NCBI GenBank assembly: GCA_934465295.1
Contig: CAKSKU010000005.1
Span: 1-64,000 of the forward strand
Length of the DNA: 64,000 nt
Origin: an uncultured Oscillospiraceae bacterium
GTDB lineage: Bacteria > Bacillota > Clostridia > Oscillospirales > Ruminococcaceae
Direction of reading: 5' to 3'
Shown here: positions 52,430 to 60,437 of the stretch, piece by piece
Position numbering within the stretch: the first letter of the stretch is position 1
How the letters are laid out: every line of letters starts with the position of its first letter
The notes under the pieces: generated by a model
The model's database searches: none
What the model was told of the DNA's origin: nothing
What the model saw: only the letters and a program-made list of their open reading frames with translations
Translations under genes and position numbers: made by a program

Positions 52430-52463
52430 GCCCATCAACTTGTAAATCCGCAAGTTGATGGGC
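52430..52463. terminator. Perfect 13-bp hairpin between metY and the ATPase-nuclease pair
   Basis: GCCCATCAACTTG (52430-52442) pairs with CAAGTTGATGGGC (52451-52463) around an 8-nt loop. On the minus strand it is followed by TTGCTTTTG, so it may terminate the nuclease transcript. On the plus strand it is followed by AATTTATA. A second hairpin (AGTTTCTC/GAGAAACT, 52506-52538) lies between it and the nuclease gene. Confidence 0.6.
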
Positions 52464-52624
52464 AATTTATATGAAAAACTATTACAAATAACATTTTTAG
52501 ACCTTAGTTTCTCGAAATACTGTCGCTAAAGAGAAACTGGTATATGTAATTTTTTATACAATGCTAACTCAAATTATACCTAAACCAAATAAATAATTCA
52601 ATTATTAACTATAACAGCAAAAAG

Positions 52625-53335
52625 TTAATAGTATTGAATAATATAAGTTTGATTAATAAATGAAATGAAATCTGAAGACGACATTACTTTAATTTCATCG
52701 TAATAATAGTCATGTCCACAAACATCTCTTTGATTCAAACAACGCTGTAATGATTTACGAATATCGCTAAAGCAATTATTTGAAATCGAATCTTTTGAAC
52801 ATAAATCACCTAGTGTAGCCTCCATGTTATCAATTTCATTTTCATCAATTACGGCAATGAACACTAATCTATATTTTTGAGTCTCGTCTAAATCAATGAA
52901 ATGTGGAGCCAACTTTTTTTCGAGTGTAATATAGCTTTCTATAGCTTTATCTCGAATAGAATCAATTAATTGTTCTGTCTCCTTTTTTTGCGTTTTGGAA
53001 AATAAATCCCAATAATTTCTACAAATATCTCCTTTATATGAGCAGGTAGCTTTCTCTATATCGAAATTTTTAGTAGTAATTTTTTTCTTAAATCCTGTTT
53101 TAAACTCAACAAAATAGATTACATGTTCAGTAATAATAATTCCATCTACAGAAGTTGGCATGTTATTTTTGCATGTATATAAATCACTAGAAATATGATC
53201 AAACCAAAACATTTTTTGGGGACTCATAACTAAAGAATTACCGTTTCCAGTATCTGAAATCTTTGTTATTGTATTATAATATTCCTCGCATATCCAGTTT
53301 TCCCTGGCAAATTTATCGATATTTTTAGTTAGCAT
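52625..53335 (-). CDS. Putative PD-(D/E)xK-fold nuclease partner of the ATPase
   Basis: 236 residues counted from ATG 53335 (AGGTG upstream), overlapping the ATPase gene by 11 bp. No named family is recognised. The segment TSVDGIIITEHVIYFVEFKTG gives Asp64, Glu77 and Lys79 in the arrangement D-x12-E-x-K on adjacent predicted beta strands, the hallmark of PD-(D/E)xK nucleases. The rest is Lys- and Asn-rich. AT-rich codon use (AAA, ATA, AAT, TTA) contrasts with the flanking genes. With an ATPase partner, a DNA-cleaving defence effector is the best inference; a minority possibility is a non-catalytic subunit. Confidence 0.6.
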   Translation of the reverse strand: MLTKNIDKFARENWICEEYYNTITKISDTGNGNSLVMSPQKMFWFDHISSDLYTCKNNMPTSVDGIIITEHVIYFVEFKTGFKKKITTKNFDIEKATCSYKGDICRNYWDLFSKTQKKETEQLIDSIRDKAIESYITLEKKLAPHFIDLDETQKYRLVFIAVIDENEIDNMEATLGDLCSKDSISNNCFSDIRKSLQRCLNQRDVCGHDYYYDEIKVMSSSDFISFINQTYIIQYY

Positions 53336-54800
53336 GATCTTCACCTAGATTATGATAATACTGATCTCTTAAAATCTTCACCTCCGACAAATATTGCATA
53401 AAATCAGAGTATATTTGACCCAAATCATCATTAACATTTCTATATTCAACTAAGTTGTCTTCCAAATGATTAGTTTGATAAAAATTTGTCCTATTTATAA
53501 TATCATATTTACGCATATATGCATCAATTGCTAAAACAAAATTAGGACTATGACTTGTCAGGAGAATACCAGTATTAAGGTATTTCACTAACAAAACAAT
53601 AATTTCGGCAAATTTATTCTGCCAACTTGGGTGTAAATGTGCTTCAGGCTCATCCAATACTAACAAGGTGCCTTCATCAACCTCGCCTTTATCAATTAAC
53701 ATCTTTAATATAGAAAACATCTTGGAACCTGTTGCTAAATTAGTGAAGTAAAGTTTTTTCCCATCTTTGACATAAAATTCTCCATCTGAATTGAATTCGA
53801 AGTCGCCAGATATTACTTCGTTAATCTTTTCCTTTATTTCAGCTAACCCGTAATTAATTACAGTTTCTTCGAATACAGTAGTTTTTTTTCTGCTTTTTAA
53901 TGCATAATTCAACTTTACCTCATGAGGAAGAATTCTACTATAGTCCAATATCGTACTATTTTCCATATCGTGTGATACGTATATTTTTTTAAAAGGGGGT
54001 GAATCCAACACAAAAGGATTGTCAATAAAAAAGACTTTTTTATAAGGAGCATCAAAAAAAACTGGCATTCCATCATTAACAAGATTATTATCAACGATAT
54101 TAAACTTAAACATGACAGCATCATTATCTGATACTTCAATACTAGACTTTTGAACATTAATTCTTACGGGCTGAATCTGTTTTGAAAACTCCACTTTTAA
54201 CGTTTGATTGATACTTTCACGTGCATAATCAATAAGCTCTGGATCCCTTTTTAAATCAACAAACATCTTTTCAAGTATATTGATTGCTTTTTCTATTTGT
54301 CTTTTTAATTTATTCTTTAATCCATTGCAATCATCATTTCTTATAGCAAATCTGCTATAATATCGAACTAAATCAGTGCTTACGTCAATTTCATCAATAT
54401 TAATTTCATTTAATTCTTTTATCAAGACGTGTGCAAAATCTTCGACATCAATATCACCCTCACGAATCAAATATCCCCTCGATGTAAAGGTAATTTCATA
54501 TATTAGATGATAAATTGCGGAATCTTCTTTAAAAATTCCGATTCCCTTTTCATTGTTAATTCTTCTAGGCGTTCTGAACATCTCAAGTGTTTCCTGTACT
54601 TCATTAAGCACATTGCAAATGTAAATAATTCTGTCATTTTGTGATTTTGATGATAGATTAGAAACAGCATCTATTAAAGAGTATATCACTTTACCCACGG
54701 TAGTTTTACCAGAATTGTTTTCACCTGTAATCACTGTAAGCCCATCTAATTTGATGCTTGAATTTTTTACTATACCGATGTTTTCTAACTTTATATTCAT
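53325..54800 (-). CDS. ABC-type AAA ATPase (AAA_15/AAA_21, OLD/RecF-like) of a putative defence pair
   Basis: 491 residues from ATG 54800, with GGAGG 6 nt upstream. The Walker A motif GENNSGKTT is at residues 26-34; a long helical insertion of about 320 residues follows; the ABC signature LATGSK is at 355-360; Walker B LLVLDEPEAHLHP at 379-391; and the switch His in TSHS at 415-418. Only about 70 residues remain after it, so there is no fused TOPRIM nuclease as in OLD or GajA. The nuclease function is likely supplied by the overlapping downstream gene. Base and codon use is much more AT-rich than in neighbours, indicating horizontal transfer. Confidence 0.85.
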   Translation of the reverse strand: MNIKLENIGIVKNSSIKLDGLTVITGENNSGKTTVGKVIYSLIDAVSNLSSKSQNDRIIYICNVLNEVQETLEMFRTPRRINNEKGIGIFKEDSAIYHLIYEITFTSRGYLIREGDIDVEDFAHVLIKELNEINIDEIDVSTDLVRYYSRFAIRNDDCNGLKNKLKRQIEKAINILEKMFVDLKRDPELIDYARESINQTLKVEFSKQIQPVRINVQKSSIEVSDNDAVMFKFNIVDNNLVNDGMPVFFDAPYKKVFFIDNPFVLDSPPFKKIYVSHDMENSTILDYSRILPHEVKLNYALKSRKKTTVFEETVINYGLAEIKEKINEVISGDFEFNSDGEFYVKDGKKLYFTNLATGSKMFSILKMLIDKGEVDEGTLLVLDEPEAHLHPSWQNKFAEIIVLLVKYLNTGILLTSHSPNFVLAIDAYMRKYDIINRTNFYQTNHLEDNLVEYRNVNDDLGQIYSDFMQYLSEVKILRDQYYHNLGEDHAN

Positions 54801-54847
54801 ATGCATCCTCCATTGAATAGGGTTAATACAAGCTATAACTTATAAAT

Positions 54848-54876
54848 ATTATAACACAAAGCGAGAAAAAAATCAA
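54848..54876 (-). promoter_or_regulatory. Promoter of the ATPase-nuclease pair
   Basis: Minus strand TTGATT (54871-54876), 17-nt spacer, TATAAT (54848-54853), 48 bp before the ATPase start. Confidence 0.75.
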
Positions 54877-54879
54877 CTG

Positions 54880-55156
54880 TATTTTTGCATATAAACAATA
54901 GAATAGCATACATAATTTTTTAATTGATAAATTAGGAAGGGTTCTCCATAATACATGAAAAAATTACTTTTTAAAACAACTGTCAGGACAAAATGTTAAT
55001 TTATCATATTCAAGATTTTATCCATTCAGATTTACGGTAGATATAATTATTAAATTATTCTTGTTCAAAATTTGCTTACTTTTTGAAAGAACATTTTTTT
55101 ATTTCAACTGTTCAGTCATCTGGCGAAAACACAGTATAAGCTTTATATCTCGCATC
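54880..55156. other. AT-rich intergenic stretch without a supported gene
   Basis: No open frame with a ribosome site. A TATAAT-like element near 55038 on the plus strand lies about 120 bp before a good terminator, so a small RNA is possible but not supported by a clear -35. Confidence 0.4.
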
Positions 55157-55188
55157 TCCCCACAGAGTACCGACCTGTGGGGATTTTT
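55157..55188 (+). terminator. Intrinsic terminator
   Basis: TCCCCACAG (55157-55165) pairs with CTGTGGGGA (55175-55183), followed by TTTTTC. No plus-strand gene lies upstream within the island, so it may end an unannotated transcript. Confidence 0.75.
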
Positions 55189-55199
55189 CATCAATACAA

Positions 55200-55241
55200 A
55201 AGCTTTGCAAACGCCCATAAAAGCACCTGCAAAGCTTATTT
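55200..55241. terminator. Intrinsic terminator at the end of the GH3 gene
   Basis: AAGCTTTGCA (55200-55209) pairs with TGCAAAGCTT (55228-55237). It is followed by ATTTTTATT on the plus strand and TTGTATTG on the minus strand, directly beside the GH3 stop codon. Confidence 0.65.
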
Positions 55242-56489
55242 TTATTCAAACTCAATTATCCCAAACCGACCCTTAGCTTCAAGTATCCTCAGTACGCTTG
55301 CATCAAGCCGATCTGCATCGATACGCCCGTCGGAAAGTGCCGCAAGAACATCGTTGTATGCGCTTTCGATATCCGAGGTGCAGAGCATATCGTTTCCTGC
55401 GTTTACGGCGAGAACGTAGGGGCTTTCGTCTGCTTCGGCGGCAAATTCGGTTATCGCATCCATTCCGAGGTCGTCCGTGAGGATAATTCCCTCGAACCCA
55501 AGCTCGTCACGAAGCACGGAATGTACTTCTGCGGAGAGCGAAGCGGGACTTTCGCTGTCGAATGCCGAAACAACGTTGTGATTTACCATTACGGCAGGCG
55601 CACCTGCGTCAATTCCCGACTGGAACGGGAGAAAATCCGTGTTCTCGAAGCTTGAATGTGAGCGGTCGTCCTTTGCGCTGCCCGTGTGGGTGTCAACGTT
55701 CGGTCCGTAGCCCGGGAAATGCTTCAGACAGCTCATAATGTTGCCCTCGGTCATGCCCTCAACTGCGGCGGCAACGTATTTTGCGGTGTTTTCAGTGTTT
55801 TCGCCGAATGTGCGGTCATAAATATAGTCGCTGTGGTTCTCGGTGATATCCGCAACGGGTGCAAGGTTGAAGTTTATTCCGAGCGAAAGCAGAAGCTCCG
55901 CCTTTTCGACGTTCTCGTCACGGACTGCATCTTCGCCGTCACGGGCAAGAACTATCTGCGAGGTGAACGGGCTTAAACGGTACTGCGGAAACTTTGAAAC
56001 ACGCACGACAGTTCCGCCCTCCTCATCGGTCGCAAGGAAAGCGGGGATATCAGCCGCCGCCTGAATTTTCGCCGTCTTTTCCGCCATTGTATCGGGAAAT
56101 TCATTCTGAAAATCGCTCGCATAAAGCGTGTAGCCGCCAAGGTGATATTTGCTCATCGTATCAGCCGCACCCTCGGACGGAAATCTTCCCAAGATGATCT
56201 GACCGACCTTCTGTTCGTCCGTCATTGAAGCAAGGAGTGCCTCGGCAGATGTGAAGTCAAGCCCTTCGCTCGGTGCTTCGGCATCGTCCGTGATATTGTC
56301 CTCGGGGGTGTCGGAATTGTCCGTTTCGTTTGTGTTTTCATCGGCGTTTTCGCTTTCCGATACCGCTTCGGTCACTTCCGCTTTTGAAATAGTCGTATCT
56401 GCGGCGGTTTCGGCGTTCGGCTTTGATATCGTCGCTGAGCAGCCGCACAAGGCGAGTGCCGCAATAACTGCAATAATTAGCTTTTTCAT
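55242..56489 (-). CDS. Glycoside hydrolase family 3 lipoprotein (beta-N-acetylhexosaminidase-like)
   Basis: 415 residues from ATG 56489. Signal peptide with lipobox LCGC, then a Thr/Asp/Glu-rich linker and a GH3 N-terminal barrel. The conserved KHFPGYGPNVDTHTG block carries the His that pairs with Asp in NagZ-type acid/base catalysis, and ILTDDLGMDAI carries the nucleophile aspartate. It probably removes N-acetylglucosamine from muropeptides or glycans outside the membrane. The start was chosen for AGAGGAAAA upstream and the complete signal peptide. It follows the SGNH gene by 22 bp. Confidence 0.88.
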   Translation of the reverse strand: MKKLIIAVIAALALCGCSATISKPNAETAADTTISKAEVTEAVSESENADENTNETDNSDTPEDNITDDAEAPSEGLDFTSAEALLASMTDEQKVGQIILGRFPSEGAADTMSKYHLGGYTLYASDFQNEFPDTMAEKTAKIQAAADIPAFLATDEEGGTVVRVSKFPQYRLSPFTSQIVLARDGEDAVRDENVEKAELLLSLGINFNLAPVADITENHSDYIYDRTFGENTENTAKYVAAAVEGMTEGNIMSCLKHFPGYGPNVDTHTGSAKDDRSHSSFENTDFLPFQSGIDAGAPAVMVNHNVVSAFDSESPASLSAEVHSVLRDELGFEGIILTDDLGMDAITEFAAEADESPYVLAVNAGNDMLCTSDIESAYNDVLAALSDGRIDADRLDASVLRILEAKGRFGIIEFE

Positions 56490-56511
56490 AATTTTCCTCT
56501 GTCCTTTTAGA

Positions 56512-57768
56512 TCAATTTGCACTGAAGCCTATTCCGAGGATATCGATGTTCTTTTGCAGCGAATCCTCCGCAGGACGAATTTCGACTTCCATATCCTTTG
56601 TTTCCTGCCATTTTATTATCTTGAATGCGTAAGGGTCTCCCCAACCGTCGCTCTGATTGGTGTCAACGACCTTTGCCCTTGCGCCGTTGATGTAGACCTC
56701 GAACTTGCCCATTGAAGCGTTGTTGTTCCGCTTTGCCACAATAAAAAGTCCGTTTGCGCTGACCCTGAACTTCATCGGCTCATTCGTTGCCTTGTCGAAC
56801 GACCAGCCCTTTGTGAAGCCGTCCGCAGACGAGGAGTTCGTGAAGCTTCCGAGTGACTCCATAGTAAAATTGCTGTCCGAGCCGTCATAGTCCGATTCGA
56901 TAATAACGGCATTTTCGTAAGGTGCGCCGAATATACTTTCCGCAGGGAGAACATATTCGTCCGACTGCACTTTCAGCGACTCATCAAAAGCGTGTGCAAT
57001 GAGCTTGCAGAAAAGCGCATGACCGTTCGGGTTCGGGTGCGAGGAATCGTTGTAGTAGTCCTCCCACTTTATAGTTCCGTTGTCGAGAGCCTCGGTGAGA
57101 GCGTCAGCGGTGCTTATCATCGGGAGCGAGTAGAAATTGCCGATGTTTTTCATATATTCCTGCGCAGAGTGACCCTCTTTCGTGCGGTTAAGGATAAGTA
57201 CAACGGCAGGCTCGTTTTCCTGTTCAAGCGCAGTTCTGACGAGGGATTCATAGCTTTCCTTATAGTCGGTCTCCATACCGTCATTAACGGCATATTCGAC
57301 AAAGATCATATCCGCTTTGTTGTCAAGAATGTCACGCTTTAAGCGGAGATTTCCGAGAATGGACGGCGTTCCGCTTATGCCCTTGTTGACATAGTTGACC
57401 GTGCCGCTCGGGTATCTTTCCTTGAGCAGGTCGGTAACTCTGCTTGCAAAGCACTCATTCGGCTGAACGGTGTAACCGTACGTTATAGAGCCGCCGATGA
57501 AGCCGAGAGTTATCTCGCCGCCGTTTTCAAGCGTTTTAAGCTTTTCATTCAATCTGTGCGTGTTGCCCACAGAGACGAGCGAGGTCGAAAGCATTTTCTT
57601 CTCCGCTTCGGAAAGGCTTGCATCGTCCTCTATCAATGGATAGGAAAAGGTCACGGCTTCGGCTGTCTGAGCGGCTTCTGTCGGTTCTGCGTTATTTGCG
57701 CAAGCCGAGAAAAGCGAAACGCACACAGCGGCTGCGGCTAAAAAGCTTGTTAATCTGAGTTTGTTCAT
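56512..57768 (-). CDS. SGNH/GDSL-type esterase lipoprotein
   Basis: 418 residues from ATG 57768. The signal peptide ends FSAC (lipobox). SGNH blocks are visible: block I GFIGGSITYG with the catalytic Ser, GISGT with the oxyanion Gly, block III EYAVNDG with Asn, and block V DSSHPN with Asp and His. The C-terminal ~150 residues form a beta-rich region that may bind carbohydrate. By family it would deacetylate polysaccharides or peptidoglycan; the substrate is unknown. Its ATG lies 2 bp after the upstream phosphoesterase stop, and GH3 follows, suggesting a three-gene operon. Confidence 0.85.
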   Translation of the reverse strand: MNKLRLTSFLAAAAVCVSLFSACANNAEPTEAAQTAEAVTFSYPLIEDDASLSEAEKKMLSTSLVSVGNTHRLNEKLKTLENGGEITLGFIGGSITYGYTVQPNECFASRVTDLLKERYPSGTVNYVNKGISGTPSILGNLRLKRDILDNKADMIFVEYAVNDGMETDYKESYESLVRTALEQENEPAVVLILNRTKEGHSAQEYMKNIGNFYSLPMISTADALTEALDNGTIKWEDYYNDSSHPNPNGHALFCKLIAHAFDESLKVQSDEYVLPAESIFGAPYENAVIIESDYDGSDSNFTMESLGSFTNSSSADGFTKGWSFDKATNEPMKFRVSANGLFIVAKRNNNASMGKFEVYINGARAKVVDTNQSDGWGDPYAFKIIKWQETKDMEVEIRPAEDSLQKNIDILGIGFSAN

Positions 57769-57770
57769 AA

Positions 57771-58268
57771 TTATTTCTCCCAAGAATATTTTAGATCGAC
57801 TATGGCGGTGAAGATCCCGCTTTCCGTAATGTCGATATAGCCATAGCAGGGATTTTTTCCGTCACGGGGCTGTGCGCAGCTTCCCGGATTCATATAGTAT
57901 ATCCCGTTTTCATAGTGCAGAAAGCGTTCGTGCGTATGCCCGAAGAGGACAATATTGCAGTCGTTCTGCTTTGCGGCGGAGGTTATATGTTCAAGTCCGC
58001 CCTTTACGCCGTAGGAATGACCGTGTGCGGCAAAAATTCTTGCGCCGTCAACATCTATCACTGTTGAGAGCGGCAGTCTGCTGCAATAGTCGCAGTTGCC
58101 CGCAACCCTGCGCATATCGATATGCGGATATTCCGCCATGATAAGGTCGGTCTCGTTCTCACCATCGCCGAGATGAATGAACATCTGCGCCTTTCCGAGA
58201 TTGCTGTCAACGATATCGCTCACAGCACCCGTTTTTCCGTGTGAGTCGGACATTACAACTATCCTCAC
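57771..58268 (-). CDS. YfcE/MJ0936-type metallophosphoesterase
   Basis: 165 residues. The start is GTG 58268 (VRIVVMSDSHG) because GGGGAG precedes it; a longer frame from 58292 has no ribosome site. Metal-binding motifs: SDSHG (Asp and His), LGDGEN, GNCD, AHGHS and GHTH. The family hydrolyses small phosphodiesters in vitro; its physiological role is unclear. It is the first gene of the operon with the SGNH esterase and GH3 hydrolase. Confidence 0.88.
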   Translation of the reverse strand: MRIVVMSDSHGKTGAVSDIVDSNLGKAQMFIHLGDGENETDLIMAEYPHIDMRRVAGNCDYCSRLPLSTVIDVDGARIFAAHGHSYGVKGGLEHITSAAKQNDCNIVLFGHTHERFLHYENGIYYMNPGSCAQPRDGKNPCYGYIDITESGIFTAIVDLKYSWEK

Positions 58269-58311
58269 AATTTTTCTCCCCTTTGCATACAATATTATAA
58301 AAATGCTGAAG

Positions 58312-58347
58312 TTTCAGCATGCTGATTTTCAGCGGATCAATTTCAGC
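58312..58347. promoter_or_regulatory. Triple TTTCAGC repeat with TCAGCATGCTGA palindrome
   Basis: TTTCAGC occurs at 58312, 58327 and 58341, spaced 15 and 14 bp, and the first is part of the perfect 12-bp palindrome TCAGCATGCTGA (58314-58325). The site lies between two divergent operons, in the -35 region of the minus-strand promoter (TATAAT at 58294-58299), and could be a shared operator. Confidence 0.45.
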
Positions 58348-58440
58348 TGCTATTCTATCAGTATAGATTATAACATAAAATATAAGGAAAATAAAGAGCA
58401 ATCCGTGAATTTATTCTTTTTGTCTTTGGAGGAAATTTTT

Positions 58441-58686
58441 ATGACCGATTTCAACAAGAAAAATATGAACGAGCTTCTCGATGTTGTGAGCCGAAAGCTC
58501 GGTGTTCCGAAGGAAAAGCTCCGCTCCGAGCTTGAAGCGGGAAAATTCGACTCTGCATTGAAAAATATGAAGCCTTCCGAAGAAGCGATGTTCAACCGCA
58601 TCGTCAGCAACCCGACCGCCCTCGAACAGTTTATGAGCAGTCCGCAGGCAAAGGCTCTCTACAACAAGCTTACAGGCGGAAAATAA
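58441..58686 (+). CDS. Small protein of unknown function
   Basis: 81 residues, predicted all-helical and charged, no signal peptide (MTDFNKKNMNELLDVVSRKLG...). A strong GGAGG precedes ATG 58441. First of five small co-directional genes that end with YaaL-like and BofA-like proteins, so a sporulation-linked role is possible by context only. Confidence 0.75.
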   Translation: MTDFNKKNMNELLDVVSRKLGVPKEKLRSELEAGKFDSALKNMKPSEEAMFNRIVSNPTALEQFMSSPQAKALYNKLTGGK

Positions 58687-58728
58687 TACCTGCTTATTCA
58701 AAAAATACAGACGGAGGAGGTGCTTGCT

Positions 58729-59076
58729 TTGGACGATATGAGCGAAAAGATCCAATCACTGCTGTCCGATGAGGAAAGTATGCAGCAGATACGTGAGCTT
58801 GCGGCGATGTTCGGCGGCACTTCCGATACGTCCGAAGCCCGGCCCGAAAGCGGTCAGCCGCAGTCCGACGGCGAGATGCCGATAAACCCTGCGGCGCTGA
58901 TGAGCCTTATGTCGGGACTTTCAAAAAACGACAATAACTGCGAGCTGCTCATCGCACTGAAGCCGCTCCTTTCAGAGGACAAACAGCCCCGTGTCGATAA
59001 GGCTGTCAAGCTTCTGCGGCTTTATAATATCTATTCGGAGCTTAAAGAGAGCGGTGCGCTCGGAAATTTATTTTAA
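58729..59076 (+). CDS. Small helical protein of unknown function
   Basis: 115 residues from TTG 58729, chosen because GGAGG lies 8 nt upstream; a GTG at 58720 overlaps the ribosome site. Two helical parts (DDMSEKIQSLLSDEESMQQI and LIALKPLLSEDKQPRVDKA) flank a Pro/Gln/Ser linker. The same type of protein is frequent in Oscillospirales, but no function is known to me. Second gene of the small-gene operon. Confidence 0.7.
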   Translation: MDDMSEKIQSLLSDEESMQQIRELAAMFGGTSDTSEARPESGQPQSDGEMPINPAALMSLMSGLSKNDNNCELLIALKPLLSEDKQPRVDKAVKLLRLYNIYSELKESGALGNLF

Positions 59077-59091
59077 CGGAGCAGGTCATCT

Positions 59092-59640
59092 ATGGAAAAC
59101 AACAGCAGCATAACAAGAGCGGAAAAACGTGTCGGGGAGATGAACAGATTGACGCAGGGATTTCTTGAACAAAGCAATCGCTATCTTCAGCAGCGCAGCC
59201 AGCCGCAGTCTGCGCAAAGCCGCCAGCCCACGCAGAATATGCAGTCCCAAAGCCGCCCGTCAGCACCCCCTCGGCAGAATTATCAGCAGAATGTGCCAAA
59301 TTGGAACAATGCAGCTCCGAACAGTCAGGATCCACAGCGGCAGAATGTTCCGTTTCGGAACAATTCCCCTCGGAATATGCAGAGAGTTCCGCAAAATCAG
59401 CCGCAGCGACCACGCTTTGAAGCCGTCGGGAACAGCAGACAGCGACCGCCGCAGCAATTTGCTCCGCCGCCGAGACCCGAGCCGCCCAAGCCGCCCGACC
59501 GTGAACCGAACAGGCTTGATTCCCTCCTGCCGATACCGATAAACTCCGATACCGCTATAATCGCTGCACTTGCGGCGGTGCTTATGAAGGAAAAAGCCGA
59601 TGCGAAGCTTATATTGGCATTGCTGTATATTTTATTTTAA
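59092..59640 (+). CDS. Gln/Pro/Asn-rich low-complexity protein
   Basis: 182 residues. After about 30 N-terminal residues, roughly 100 residues are dominated by Gln, Pro, Asn, Arg and Ser, predicted disordered. The C-terminal ~40 residues (NRLDSLLPIPINSDTAIIAA) are hydrophobic and could contact the membrane. Not recognised. It lies 15 bp after the previous small gene and 14 bp before the YaaL-like gene. Its composition resembles that of the RNase J N-terminus and the HtrA N-terminus in this window. Confidence 0.7.
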   Translation: MENNSSITRAEKRVGEMNRLTQGFLEQSNRYLQQRSQPQSAQSRQPTQNMQSQSRPSAPPRQNYQQNVPNWNNAAPNSQDPQRQNVPFRNNSPRNMQRVPQNQPQRPRFEAVGNSRQRPPQQFAPPPRPEPPKPPDREPNRLDSLLPIPINSDTAIIAALAAVLMKEKADAKLILALLYILF

Positions 59641-59654
59641 AGGAACGTGATACA

Positions 59655-59921
59655 ATGTCGAAATTAAAAGAATTTTTCAGCAAGGTTTCCGGAATGATGA
59701 CGGGAAAAACGCCCGAACCGAGCGACAGTGATGAGCTTCTGAGCGATATAGACGAGATCGTGAGTAAGCTTTCACATTGTCGGAGACGCTTCAACCTCGT
59801 CACCGACGATGATCTTATCGAAGCGGCGATATATGAGGAGCTTGCGCTGCGTTCAAGGTATGCTTACCTGATGAAGACCGCCCGTGAAAAGGGCATAACG
59901 GGGAGGACGGTGCTGAAATGA
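59655..59921 (+). CDS. DUF2508 (YaaL-like) family protein
   Basis: 88 residues. The C-terminal part FNLVTDDDLIEAAIYEELALRSRYAYLMKTA matches the DUF2508/YaaL pattern of two helices with a conserved DxDLI...AIYE core. In Bacillus, yaaL lies directly before bofA, and here the next gene (4-bp overlap) looks like bofA, which supports both calls. Function is unknown. Confidence 0.75.
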   Translation: MSKLKEFFSKVSGMMTGKTPEPSDSDELLSDIDEIVSKLSHCRRRFNLVTDDDLIEAAIYEELALRSRYAYLMKTAREKGITGRTVLK

Positions 59922-60190
59922 GTATGGCAGAGACAGGCAGGATAATTTTTTACATAGCGGTCGCCGTTTCGGCGATAGTGATGGCGGCACATTATCTGAA
60001 AAGCGGAAAGCCTGTGAAAACGGCGTTTTTCGGAATGAGTTCGGGTGCGGCATTTCTTATTCTGCTGCATTTTTTCGGAGGGTATGTCGGTTTTTCCGTA
60101 CCGCTGAATTTTTTCACGGCGGTGCTGTCATTGGTACTCGGCATTCCGGGGGTCATTATTGTGGCTTTGATGGAACACTTTGTTAATTGA
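59918..60190 (+). CDS. bofA: BofA-like pro-sigma-K processing inhibitor
   Basis: 90 residues with two to three hydrophobic segments. The C-terminal signature VPLNFFTAVLSLVLGIPGVI matches the conserved IPLN...T...LGxPG block of BofA, which in Bacillus inhibits the SpoIVFB protease that activates sigma-K in the mother cell. The N-terminus is unusual and similarity is limited to the signature. It overlaps the YaaL-like gene by 4 bp. The stop TGA is provided by an AATTGATAATTGA repeat. Confidence 0.7.
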   Translation: MSMAETGRIIFYIAVAVSAIVMAAHYLKSGKPVKTAFFGMSSGAAFLILLHFFGGYVGFSVPLNFFTAVLSLVLGIPGVIIVALMEHFVN

Positions 60191-60235
60191 TAATTGACAG
60201 TTGATAATTGAGAATTGATAATTCTTCGGGAACAA
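60188..60235. repeat. AATTGATAATTGA simple repeat at the bofA end
   Basis: About four imperfect units start inside the last codon of bofA and supply its stop codon. Confidence 0.65.
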
Positions 60236-60283
60236 AATGTGAAACAGCACTTGACATTTTTGCTAAAATTAAAACAGTAGATA

Positions 60284-60329
60284 AACAGACCTGTTTTCAA
60301 GGAATTACTCCCCTGAAAACAGGTCTGTT
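60284..60329. terminator. Perfect 16-bp hairpin
   Basis: AACAGACCTGTTTTCA (60284-60299) pairs with TGAAAACAGGTCTGTT (60314-60329), with a possible AGG/CCC extension in the loop and CGTTTCG after it. It lies between the two convergent genes bofA and the binding-protein gene, and could terminate both. Confidence 0.6.
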
Positions 60330-60394
60330 CGTTTCGCCTTATGTCGCAGAACGGGAAAACGTCCACCGTTTGCCAGTTAAAAAATCATCAACTA

Positions 60395-60437
60395 TTAACT
60401 ATTAATTCTCAATTGTCAATTATCAATTATCAATTAT
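60395..60437. repeat. AATTGTCAATTATCA simple repeat at the binding-protein gene end
   Basis: Four AATTATCA units run into the last two codons and stop of the minus-strand gene at 60430. With the block at 60188 it forms an inverted pair around the perfect hairpin. Confidence 0.65.
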
